In this document: positions 21,412 through 30,800 of the stretch, one piece after another
Numbering within the stretch: position 1 is the first letter of the stretch
Layout of the letters: every line of letters begins with the position of its first letter
Source of the DNA: Cladosporium sp. IMV 00045
Lineage: Eukaryota > Ascomycota > Dothideomycetes > Cladosporiales > Cladosporiaceae
DNA length: 51,271 nt
NCBI GenBank assembly: GCA_001931905.2
Contig: MSJI02000630.1
Coordinates: forward strand, 1 to 51,271
Direction of reading: 5' to 3'
The notes under the pieces: generated by a model
Seen by the model: the letters and a program-made list of their open reading frames with translations, nothing else
The model's database searches: none
What the model was told of the DNA's origin: nothing
Translations under genes and position numbers: made by a program

Positions 21412-22402
21412 TGTGATGTTCTCTGGTTTGTGGAGAGAGTACCTTCAGAGGTGTATTCAATGCATATATACAATGCCACGAACTTTGGTCGTCTTCAGGG
21501 GTTGTAAACATCGATGAAGACGCGGCAGCTACGTCGTGGGTTGGTTACGTCACCGAGACGCGCCATCCTCAGCTCCAGTCTCTCCTCATATCGCTTGCAT
21601 CCAGCCACGTTCCTCATCTTGTCGCGACACCAGCACCGACCACCTCTGGGATCTCTCAAGAATTGGTAGAGAAAGATTTTGAAGAGCCATGTCTTTCTCT
21701 AAGATCCTACAAGTTCAGCACAGATGGGGCAGCATGGTGAGAGCCAGCCGAGCCAGCCTAGACTCTGCACGCTGGGAGGTATCACTATCGAACCCTTAAC
21801 AGGGAAATAGGACTCTACTCCCATGACAAGCATTCGATGGCACCCTGCAGCTACCAGGAACTTCAGACCAATGCACCTCTTCAGTCACTTGCGGGGGCCC
21901 TTCCGTTCTTGCTAGGGCAAATAATACCCGACAGAGTTGAGGCATGCATTAGCCCTAAGAATTGCGGCATGCAATCCAGAAGCAAGTGAGCCTTCGACAT
22001 GCATTGGCAAACACGAACGATGCGGATCTGGTCAGATTTCCATGATGAAAATCAGCTATTAGTAAACGAGCGTTCTCATCTTAACATCTTCACCAGATCG
22101 AACGCGACATCTTCACATTGTTTTTGGTCCACAATCGACGAGAGACCGGCGAGCTTGTGGCGGAGAATTCGCCGGCTGTGGAGGGGGATCGACCCATCGA
22201 GGGAGGTTGGCGTGAGTTGGCACGCTTCTGATGTCACTCTTGGATGAGAGTTGGAAGACATCTTGCTCCATGTCCAGGTTTGACGTTTCTTTGTCTTGTT
22301 TCTGTAGGTTCTTGTCAAGTGTTTCATTTAGTCCTATACCATTCCCCCTGCCAACCTCTGAATCGTAACGATAATCGAATTATCTACCAAAGCCAACACA
22401 AC
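21412..22402. other. Intergenic about 1 kb, divergent promoters
   Basis: Holds the upstream regions of the genes at 21411 (minus) and 22403 (plus). No gene, tRNA or repeat is supported. Confidence 0.45.
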
Positions 22403-23692
22403 ATGAGCACCACGACACCACCAAAGAAGCGTCGCTTGAGCAACCTCTTCGGCGTAAAGAAAGACAAGAACAAAGATCTATCACCGAACGGCGCAAATCA
22501 TGATCTTCACCCTTCAACCAGTACACAAACCCAGCTCGACTCGGCCTACGCCAGTAGCGCTCCCACATCATCCAAAAGAAACTCCAATTCGGATGTAGTC
22601 CCCGTTGAGAACAATGGCAACATCGAAGGTGTCAGTCCGGACCGCAATCTCGCGATAAACAAAAACACGGGACAAGTCGTGGACGACGATACAGGTCAAG
22701 TCGTCGTCACGACCACAACGACCACCACAACGACGATGACGACAAAGCCTGGACAGAAGAATGCGCAAGTCGAAGTCTCAACACAAAAAGATGGCCAACC
22801 CGTCCTCGCCGAAGCACCAGGCGACATGCCACAAGCGAACAGTTCCACATCTCGATCGCCTGTCGCTCCGTCTGGACCCTCTCCTAGTAATGTCAGTAAT
22901 TCTCCCGTTGGACCTCCCGCCGTGCAGCAAATTAACAGCACTGGTCAACCACAGCCTCTTGCCCCACCACGACCAGAACCCGAGGCATACCCAGTCCCAG
23001 CACGGAATCCAATGCGCGAACGCGAGCCCATGGACCCAGTCAGTCCGATTCGTCCCAACTTCAGCTATCCCAGTCGGTCAGATCTAAGAGAAGAGCCGAT
23101 GCCTCAACAACCCGAGCCCAAAAGCACATTCGGCAATCTAAAAGCCGCAGCGCAAGGTTTACACGTAAGTTGCAATCCACTCCGAACACCATATCCTTTG
23201 CAAGTGATCTGACTTCAAGAACAGGGCGTCGGCGAAACCGTCCGCGGCACATTGAACAACGAAATCGACACGCGCTTCCCCCGAAGCAACAGCCAAAAAG
23301 CCTCCGCGGCCAACGCCAAAAACCAAGCAGTGCTCGACAACGGCAACCGCGAAATGAGCCACATGAGCATGCGTCGCTCGCACCAATTTGACAACCCGCA
23401 AGCGCCGCCAGTCCAGTCGCCTGCTGCGGGTCGTGATTCCGTGCCTTCACAATTGATGCCTGGACAGCCACCACGACAAAGCGTGCCGCAGCAGCAGCAA
23501 CATCAATTCCTTCCTCCACCTCGTGAGGAGCCGGAGCTTCCTTATGGTGGTGGAGGTTCGAATGTTGGTAACGGATCGAGCAGCGAGATGAGTCAGGTGC
23601 CTTCTTCGTTTTCGCCCGAGTCGAGCGCTTCGGAGAAGAAGTCGGGTGGGCTGAAGAAGCTGATGAAGAGGAGGCCTGTTGGGCCGACATAA
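22403..23692 (+). CDS. Disordered fungal protein with conserved GVGETVRGT segment
   Basis: Exons 22403-23164 and 23225-23692, with a 60-bp intron (GTAAGT...ACAG), give 409 aa. The N-terminus is basic (TPPKKRRLSNLFGVKKDKNK) and could be a nuclear or membrane-binding signal. The middle is low in complexity, with a threonine run (about residues 103-115), then Pro/Gln/Ser-rich sequence. The only ordered-looking segment spans the intron: FGNLKAAAQGLH then GVGETVRGTLNNEIDTRF. I recall this as a recurrent fungal motif of unknown role. The C-terminus is again basic (KKLMKRRPVGPT). No enzyme motif is visible, so the function is not known. Confidence 0.8.
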
Positions 23693-24401
23693 ATGACAGT
23701 GCTGTTACATCGGGACGATTTCCATGGCACTCTTTCTCTTCTGCCGCGTACAAGTGACAGATGTATCTCTGAGGGCCTTCAACCGCACCTGGGCCTAGCA
23801 CACGCTTCGAGTTGCACAGCGATGCCAGATTCTGTCTGGAAGCCCACACGTTCCACAACACGTTTCCACGGAGCCAACTTGCGGGTCAAGATACCTGCGC
23901 TCGTCCGTCCGCGGTCGTTCTCCGTGGGCCATATGATTCTTATGAAGTTGACGACATGGCGCCCTGGCTTCGCATTCTTCTAAAGCTCATGTTTCACCTT
24001 GAGCGCTCTACAATGAGGACTTTGCAACCCCTCTCGTCCACCACGATGGCAAGGCTCAGTCCAGCACATATACATCATGCTTCGACCCTGACCCTGCTGC
24101 GACTCATTCAAGTGGAGAAATGATGAACGACGGACGGACAGACAGACAGATTTTCAAACACGAAGCTTTCGGTCAGGACTAGTAGCTATTATGACAGATA
24201 TCCAGCACATATATATATGATGAATTGTACGAACAGTTAATGCTTAGATCGTACTCATGTTCCAGTCTCAGACGAAGGTAGAAACCCCATAATCTTCCAT
24301 TCCATAATCGCTCGTAATTCAAACATAAGACCACAAAAACCCTTCTAGTTTCTTTCATATATTCATAAACCCCATCATAACAAAACCCCATCATCCCCAC
24401 C
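23693..24401. other. Convergent intergenic region
   Basis: About 700 bp between two 3' ends. Open frames occur but none has family features. A short (GACA)n-like stretch lies near 24133-24151, and AT-rich sequence near 24200-24400 is likely 3' UTR of the SDR gene. Confidence 0.45.
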
Positions 24402-25325
24402 TCAATAAACCCCCGGCAACTGACTCAACCGCCCACCATCTGTCACAAGCGTCTCACCATTGACAAACGCCCCCGCCCTACTCGCGAGATAAAGCACCGC
24501 GCCCGCGAAATCCTCCTCACTCCCCGTCCTCTGCGCCGGCGAGTTCTCGGCCGGAACCACATGCGCGCCCTTGGAAGCTTCTTCATGTCCAGGCACGCCC
24601 TTGAAACCTTCCAAAGCCGCCGTGGTCTGCTCCGTCATCTCACTCGGGTACAGCCCCGGCGCGATGACGTTAGCGCGAATGTGATAACCCGCCTGCGCGA
24701 AGTAGGTCGCGAGCATTTTCACAAGGTGCGTCGTGGCGGCCTTGCTGCTGCTGTACGCGAAGCTGCTGGCCAGCTGGCGGCTGAAGCCCGCGATGGAGGA
24801 CGTGACGAGGATCTGGGAGTCTTGCGGGACGTTGCGCGCGGCGTTGCCGGCGGCGAGGAGGTCGAGGAAGGCGACGGCCGTGTAGAAGACGGCGGAGTTG
24901 TTGACGTGCGCGGCGGATGTGAAGTCTTCGATGGAAGGGTCGAGCATGGCTTTCTGGAATTCTTCGACGCTCGGTTTGCTGCCATTTTCTTTCTTGAGAG
25001 AAGAAGCGTGTTTGGGGCCCATGACGCCTGCATTGGCGAAGAGGAGGTTGATGTGCCCTTGCTCCTGGCGGATTTGGGAGGCGATGTTGGCTAGGGAGGC
25101 TTTGTCTGTTACGTCGCCGACTAGGGGCTTGATTGTGCCGTTAACGCCGGTTTTGGCGGCTTCTTGGAGCGGTTGCTCGCGGCGGCCGACGATGTAGACG
25201 GCTTTGGCACCGTTTGCGTCGAGGGCGCGGGCAGCGTAGAGGCCCAGGCCTGAGCCTCCTCCGGTGATGACGGCGACGAGGCCGTTGACGTTGAACAAGT
25301 CTGCGGCTTTGTTGAGAGGAGGCAT
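24402..25325 (-). CDS. Short-chain dehydrogenase/reductase (SDR)
   Basis: A single exon of 307 aa with the classical SDR pattern. The nucleotide-binding TGGGSGLG is at residues 21-28, FANAG at 96-100 (NNAG equivalent), the catalytic Ser in VTSSIAGF (176-177), and Y191-SSS-K195 is the YxxxK pair. ANVIAPGLYPSEM and VNGETLVTDGG are the usual C-terminal landmarks. No signal peptide is visible, so it should be cytosolic and use NAD(P)H. The substrate is unknown; the layout resembles fungal 3-oxoacyl-reductase or glucose dehydrogenase-like SDRs. It is divergent from the reductase at 26255, with a 929-bp shared upstream region. Confidence 0.93.
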   Translation of the reverse strand: MPPLNKAADLFNVNGLVAVITGGGSGLGLYAARALDANGAKAVYIVGRREQPLQEAAKTGVNGTIKPLVGDVTDKASLANIASQIRQEQGHINLLFANAGVMGPKHASSLKKENGSKPSVEEFQKAMLDPSIEDFTSAAHVNNSAVFYTAVAFLDLLAAGNAARNVPQDSQILVTSSIAGFSRQLASSFAYSSSKAATTHLVKMLATYFAQAGYHIRANVIAPGLYPSEMTEQTTAALEGFKGVPGHEEASKGAHVVPAENSPAQRTGSEEDFAGAVLYLASRAGAFVNGETLVTDGGRLSQLPGVY

Positions 25326-26254
25326 TGTAGTTGGTATCTGGTGGGATGCGTATTGATTTGTTTGGTTTCCTTTTCTTGAAAGCCCACGGTTTACTGGTAT
25401 GTCAACTGTCGTGAGGTGATGTGATTTGATGTGATGTGGATACCAGAGATGTCGTCATTTGAAGAGCGTTCTGGCCTAAAGAGGCAGGTGCTTGAGTGAA
25501 CGATATATCTGCCTTACCATAAGACGTGTTTTCAAAGGGACTACTTTCACCCTCATATTTGACAGTCGAATAAAGCCTTTGACGTGTGTTATTTTGCCAA
25601 TATGAGTTTTGATAGAACGATACTGAACAAACACCGGGACGCTGGATTGAAGTTCACGGCTAGCCGATCCACATCGACGGTAAGGAAGGTCGGTGCACGA
25701 CGACATCGAATGAATGGATCGGCAAGTTCAGAAGATTCAGAAGATACTCGACAAGATCGTTGAGCTCGATAACAGCCTTGGCCTTTGTGAGATACGCGCA
25801 TTGAGAGGTTCTGCAGCAGCATATACTGGCGAGAATCGAACGGAACGACGGCGCCCATTCCTATCTCCGAGCTCCGGCTCTTTCTCTCCAAAGACGCTAA
25901 CCTCCTCACGGATATGCTCTCATCTGATTGGCTGTGTTCACAAGCATAGTGAAGCTTGGCCAATCCTTAAGTGGACCCTAGTCGATCTCACCTTGTCTTC
26001 GTTTACAAACCAAACGATGTACTATCGTACACTCACCTCCGACTCCATCCCTTGAAATACTCCAGCCGCCAATCAACGATGAGCCTACATGACATGGAGT
26101 TAGAGCATTGCACCCGCTCACATACAATCCCTGAGTCTCTACTGGCGAGGTCAAGTATATAAAGCTCACGAATGTCATCTCTTGATACTCTCATCAAACA
26201 CAATCCATCCTTCAAACCCCATCCCTTCTCAAAACCACTATCCCAACCGCAACC
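25326..26254. other. Divergent promoter region, SDR and enoyl-reductase-like genes
   Basis: 929 bp between two start codons. A purine-rich, GATGTG-repeating stretch lies at about 25413-25441. No gene with family features is seen. Confidence 0.45.
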
Positions 26255-27430
26255 ATGACCAACCTCGCAGCCTGGCAAACGGCTTTCAAAGCCCACCCCT
26301 TCACCATCTCCCCCGCCCCCATGCCCATCCCCAAACCTCACCAAATCATCATCCAAACCCGCTCAATCGGCATCAACCCTGCCGACGCCGCCGTTCAGCA
26401 TCTCGGAATGGTCTACAATGATAACGAAGACAAGTTCCCCATGATCCTAGGCTTCGATGTGGCAGGTTCCGTCCACGCCGTCGGCTCAGGGGTGACGAGA
26501 TTCAAACCCGGTGATCGCGTCGCCGCTTACTCCATCGACATCACGCCGGAGAAATACGAGAGTCCGCGCGGATGTTTTCAGCTGTATTGCGCTGCGAACG
26601 CAGCGCTGACATTCCATGTGCCGGAGAAGGTCTCGTTCAGCGAAGCGGCTGTCTTTCCCTCCTGCCTGTGTGTCGCGGCCTACGCTCTCTTCCTGCAATC
26701 CACTCTAGCAATGGCCCTCCCTCCCATCACGGGAACCGCAGAACCCAACGACAAAGTCCTCATCGTCTGGGGCGGCTCATCCGTCGTCGGCAGCTTCGCG
26801 ATCCAACTGGCCCGATTGGCAGGTTACAGCGTGATAGCGACCTCAAGCGAATTGAATTTTTCACACTGCCTGAGTTTAGGCGCGGAGAAAGTCTTCAACT
26901 ACAAAAACCCCAAGGTTGTGGACGACATCATCGCGGCGTGCGAAGGGAGACAGTCTGCGGGGGTTTTCGTCGCGTACTACAACAACGACAGCACGATCGC
27001 ATGCGCCGAAATTGCCAGCCGAGTGGCGGGGAATAAGACTGTAGCAACAGTCGCGCCGCCTAACATGCCTCCGCCAGAAGTAGCGGACAAGACCGTGAAG
27101 ATCGTAGCCAGTAAGTCATTCCTTCCCTCCTCTTCAACCCAAACAAGCAGCCCCATCACTAACCTCCCCTGCCCAACAGACTGGGCCCCCGCCCTCGGCA
27201 GCACACCAGAAGGCACGCAACTCCTCACCAACTGGCTCACGCCCGCTCTCGCCGACGGACGCTTCAAGCTATCACCACGCCCCGAAATTCTGGGCCAAGG
27301 GCTCGAAGCTCTGCAGGGCGCGGTGGACACGATGTTCGAGAGGCTGCACACGCTGGGACCGAATGCGAGGGCGAGAGCGGAGGGGAAGTCGATCGCGCCG
27401 AGGAAGATTGTTGTTGAAATTGTTGCGTGA
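26255..27430 (+). CDS. Zinc-independent alcohol dehydrogenase-like reductase
   Basis: Exons 26255-27110 and 27180-27430 flank a 69-bp intron (GTAAGT...CAACAG) and give 368 aa. The join restores KIVANWAPALGS. The N-terminal GroES fold shows SIGINPADAAVQ, ILGFDVAGSVHAVG and FKPGDRV. The Rossmann part has VLIVWGGSSVVGSFAIQLARLAG and NFSHCLSLGAEKVFNY. Zinc ligands of classical alcohol dehydrogenases are absent. Enzymes of this type reduce enones, quinones or enoyl thioesters with NADPH; the substrate here is unknown. The intron length is divisible by three and it contains no stop, so retention would add 23 residues without breaking the frame. It differs from the second reductase at 18736, which has five exons. 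Confidence 0.9.
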   Translation: MTNLAAWQTAFKAHPFTISPAPMPIPKPHQIIIQTRSIGINPADAAVQHLGMVYNDNEDKFPMILGFDVAGSVHAVGSGVTRFKPGDRVAAYSIDITPEKYESPRGCFQLYCAANAALTFHVPEKVSFSEAAVFPSCLCVAAYALFLQSTLAMALPPITGTAEPNDKVLIVWGGSSVVGSFAIQLARLAGYSVIATSSELNFSHCLSLGAEKVFNYKNPKVVDDIIAACEGRQSAGVFVAYYNNDSTIACAEIASRVAGNKTVATVAPPNMPPPEVADKTVKIVASKSFLPSSSTQTSSPITNLPCPTDWAPALGSTPEGTQLLTNWLTPALADGRFKLSPRPEILGQGLEALQGAVDTMFERLHTLGPNARARAEGKSIAPRKIVVEIVA

Positions 27431-27881
27431 GGGTTAAGTTGATCATTGCGGTGAAGTTGAATCGAAGGTGTGATGATGATGAATTGAATTGAGGGAGGGA
27501 TTTTGACACAGGCGATATATATGTAGCTCCATGTTTAGGTGGTATGGAGATAATCATGCATTCAAATTCGCGGAGCGAGCAGATGTTTGCTGTAATAATC
27601 GCCAGGGTTAGGCAAGTGGGATTTTTCAATACTTGGCAAATTGGAGACGGTCAACCCAATCGAGCATGTGTGAAGAAAATGACAAATGTATTCGCGACAC
27701 TAAACGCAAACAGTATAATGCAAATGCGAATGCAGCACCATTGGCGGTGCGATTGCCTTTGCCAACCAAAGAGAAAAGTAGTAGCAATGTCGGTAATAGT
27801 ACAACACCCCTTTTCTCCCCCTTCCGAAAATCCAACCAATCTCTGAAGACAACTCCCCAAAACATCCATCACGACGACAAT
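27431..27881. other. Convergent intergenic region
   Basis: About 450 bp between the reductase stop and the Nup98-Nup96 stop. No feature beyond probable 3' UTRs. Confidence 0.45.
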
Positions 27882-30800
27882 CTACACCACCCTCCCGAGC
27901 GCCTTCCTATACCCCTCCAGCAAAACTCCCACGCCCTCCAACCCTCCACTCACCTCCTCACCCTCGTCAAAATCGAACTTACTCCCCATGCCCGTCTCCC
28001 TCTCAACCTCGCCCAGCACCTTCCAAACCTCCCCCATCGCAACCCGAACCTCCAAACCCACCTTCCCAACCTCCAACCCCTCAACGCCCTGCAGCCCCTT
28101 CCTCAGCACCCAGCAGACATTCCTCCCATCGCGCCCCGCGCGCTTCGCACCAGGCAAGTCGAGCAATCTCAAAAAGTCAGCGTAGATTTTCCCGCCGTGC
28201 TTCCAGCCGGCGAAGTCCTGCGCGCCGTGCTCGTCGAAGCAGTTGAGCAGAGCGCGCAGGCCGGCGTAGTCTTTCTCGATGACGGCCCGTGGCCCGACGG
28301 TGTTGCAGAGCACGTCGTGCGCGGCGGCGAAAGACGCGTCGGTCCCCGTGTACAGGAGCCATTGGGCTTGCAGGGCAGGTTCGCGGAGGACGGAGTGGGC
28401 GTAGATCGCTTTGGCGGACCAGATGAGGGAGGTGGGGATGTGTGTGCTGGTAAGGCTCCAGGAGGTGGAGTCTTCCATCAGGGTGTTGTCTTGATCGAGG
28501 GAGGGGGAGGGGAGTTGTGCGGCGTTGCGGTCGAGCAGGTTTTGAATGGCGATGGTGCGCGAGGAGGCGGAGCTGAGGTGCAGGAGGGTCCAGGCGGCTT
28601 TGGTCCAGGCGCCGGCAGTCTCGAGCTGAGAGGCGAAGTCTAGCGTCAGGGCGTCCATCTTCTCGTCGGTGAAGTCGCAGAGATCCTTGGCATCGAGCGC
28701 GGTGGCGAGTTGCCATGCGAGTCTGCTGTTCAGAGCGGAGCCTGAGACGGCGGCGGCGTCGAACAGGCGTTCCACTTCAGCCTCTCTCAGGGCGTACAAG
28801 CGGAGAAGACCAAGGAGCGTGTTTTCGCCGTCACTAGCTCCATTCTGCGGCAGGGGTTTCACCGTCTCGTTGCCATTCTTAAGATTAGCAACATACGCAC
28901 TCACTGCGTGGATGATGCTCTCATGGCCGCCGTACTGCATGCACAAAGCCAGAGACATCTGCCAATCGAGACCAAATCGCTCACTCAGGCAGAACTGCTG
29001 TGTGCGATCTTCCGCAGCGCCCGTCAGACCAGGAACAACGCAGGTCTCGCCGGCGAGAATTGAGTAGATGGCCTTGTGCGCGTCCGAGAACTCGCTCCAA
29101 TCCTTGCGCTCCTGCCACATTTGAATCTGCTGCTTCATGACTTCCCTGCTCGTCTCGCTACCAGGGAGTTGCGAGACAATAGTAGAAAGCTTGATGTCGC
29201 CAGCATCCATCAGCAACTGGCAAGCAGCAGTGATGTCTCCTTTCGTGACAAGAAGAAGCGCTCTCTCTTCGGCCGACTTGACCTTTTTGATCAGATCGTC
29301 AACGGCCGGAGCTATCTTTGCAGACCAGAAGCTCTGGAAGCGATCGAGACGGAGTCTAGGCTCGTACTCGTCGATCTGGTCCTGCGACATGCCATCGAGC
29401 AGATCCGCAGCGCAGACATCGAGCGAGTCGAACAGGATGGAAGACAGTTCCCAAATGGCCTTCTCCTGGATACCATGCGGAGATGACTCGACTTCGACTT
29501 GGGCGAGCGTTGCAAAGTTGAGCTCCGACGGAGCAACAGCGCGCGGTACTTCTTGGTCATTCTCGCTTAGTAGCAGCTCTGTGTGGCTCTTCTGCAATTC
29601 CAGAGTCTTGGAATCGATCCCGGTAAGAGCTGCAAACTTGGCGAATCGAATGTCTCGGCTGCCAGCGAGTAGAGGCTTGATGACTTGCTTCATCTCCTCC
29701 GAGGAGTGGGTCGCGGTGCCAGTTGCTGAATAGACCAAGACGTTCTGGCCGTCGAAAGAAGGTTTGAAGCTGTCATGGAAGGCGGCGTCATTTTCGTTCA
29801 CGTCTGAGGCTGAAACGCGGCGGCGTTTGGATGGGTATGGCATCTGTTAATCGTTTCAGCTATCTGACCTATGTATCGTGCGATTTGATGTGCAAACGCT
29901 GGGTGAAGTGTCGTGAAGATCGGGAGTGATGTTTTTGACAAGGGTATGTAGTGCAGTGAAGTGGAACGCCCAAAATGTGAAATGCCAGATTATCCTCCGC
30001 CACAGCCATCATTATGCCGTATCGTTCTATTTAAAAAGGGAATTTTCGTGCGTCGATCACGTGCAGGGGAGTGATCATACCTCTGCTGAAGCGTTCTTGA
30101 CCTTGGTCTCTTTCTGAGGCTGGCCCCAGAGAGAGTTGATGAGATCCATACCGGTGGTGAAGGCCTGCGACTTGCCCAGGTTGGCGTCGGCGCCCATGGT
30201 GCTCGCACCGAAGTTGGCGACGTTCTTCTTGGCGCTCTTGGTCGCAAGGTGGCTCTGGCCGAGCTGGCTGCGGCTGAAGAGAGATTTCTTGAGAGGAGAC
30301 TCAGTGGACTCCTCGTTAAGCTGAGGGAAGGTAAGAGAACCCTGCATGTCTCTGAGCGCCTGACGATCACGCTTCTTCGGGGAGATGGTACGCTGAAGCT
30401 GCTCCTCCCAGGGGAGTTCTGCGACCTTTTCCGGAGAGGCAAAGCTTTGGAAGTTCGCGGTGGGCTTGAGGATGCTGCGAGGCGGCAGCGGCTCCGCGCG
30501 ATACGATCCGGGGACCTCGGACTCGTCGACATCCTCGTCGCTCTCGACAATGCTGCTGTTGTATTTTTGCATCGCGCCAGGGCTAGGGGCCTGAACCGCG
30601 CCGCCAGCCTCGATGAATGGGTCGTCCATGTAGGAATCACCAAGTCCACCAGACATGACCTGCTCGTCTTGCTGAGCATCCTGGACAAAGTCTTCATCAT
30701 ACTGGAGGTTGGTCTTGGCCTGACGCTGGGAGTCTCCAAAGCCGCCTGGGACTGTCAGGTCCCCCTGTTGAGAACGCCTGGAGAGCTTGAACTCGAAGGT

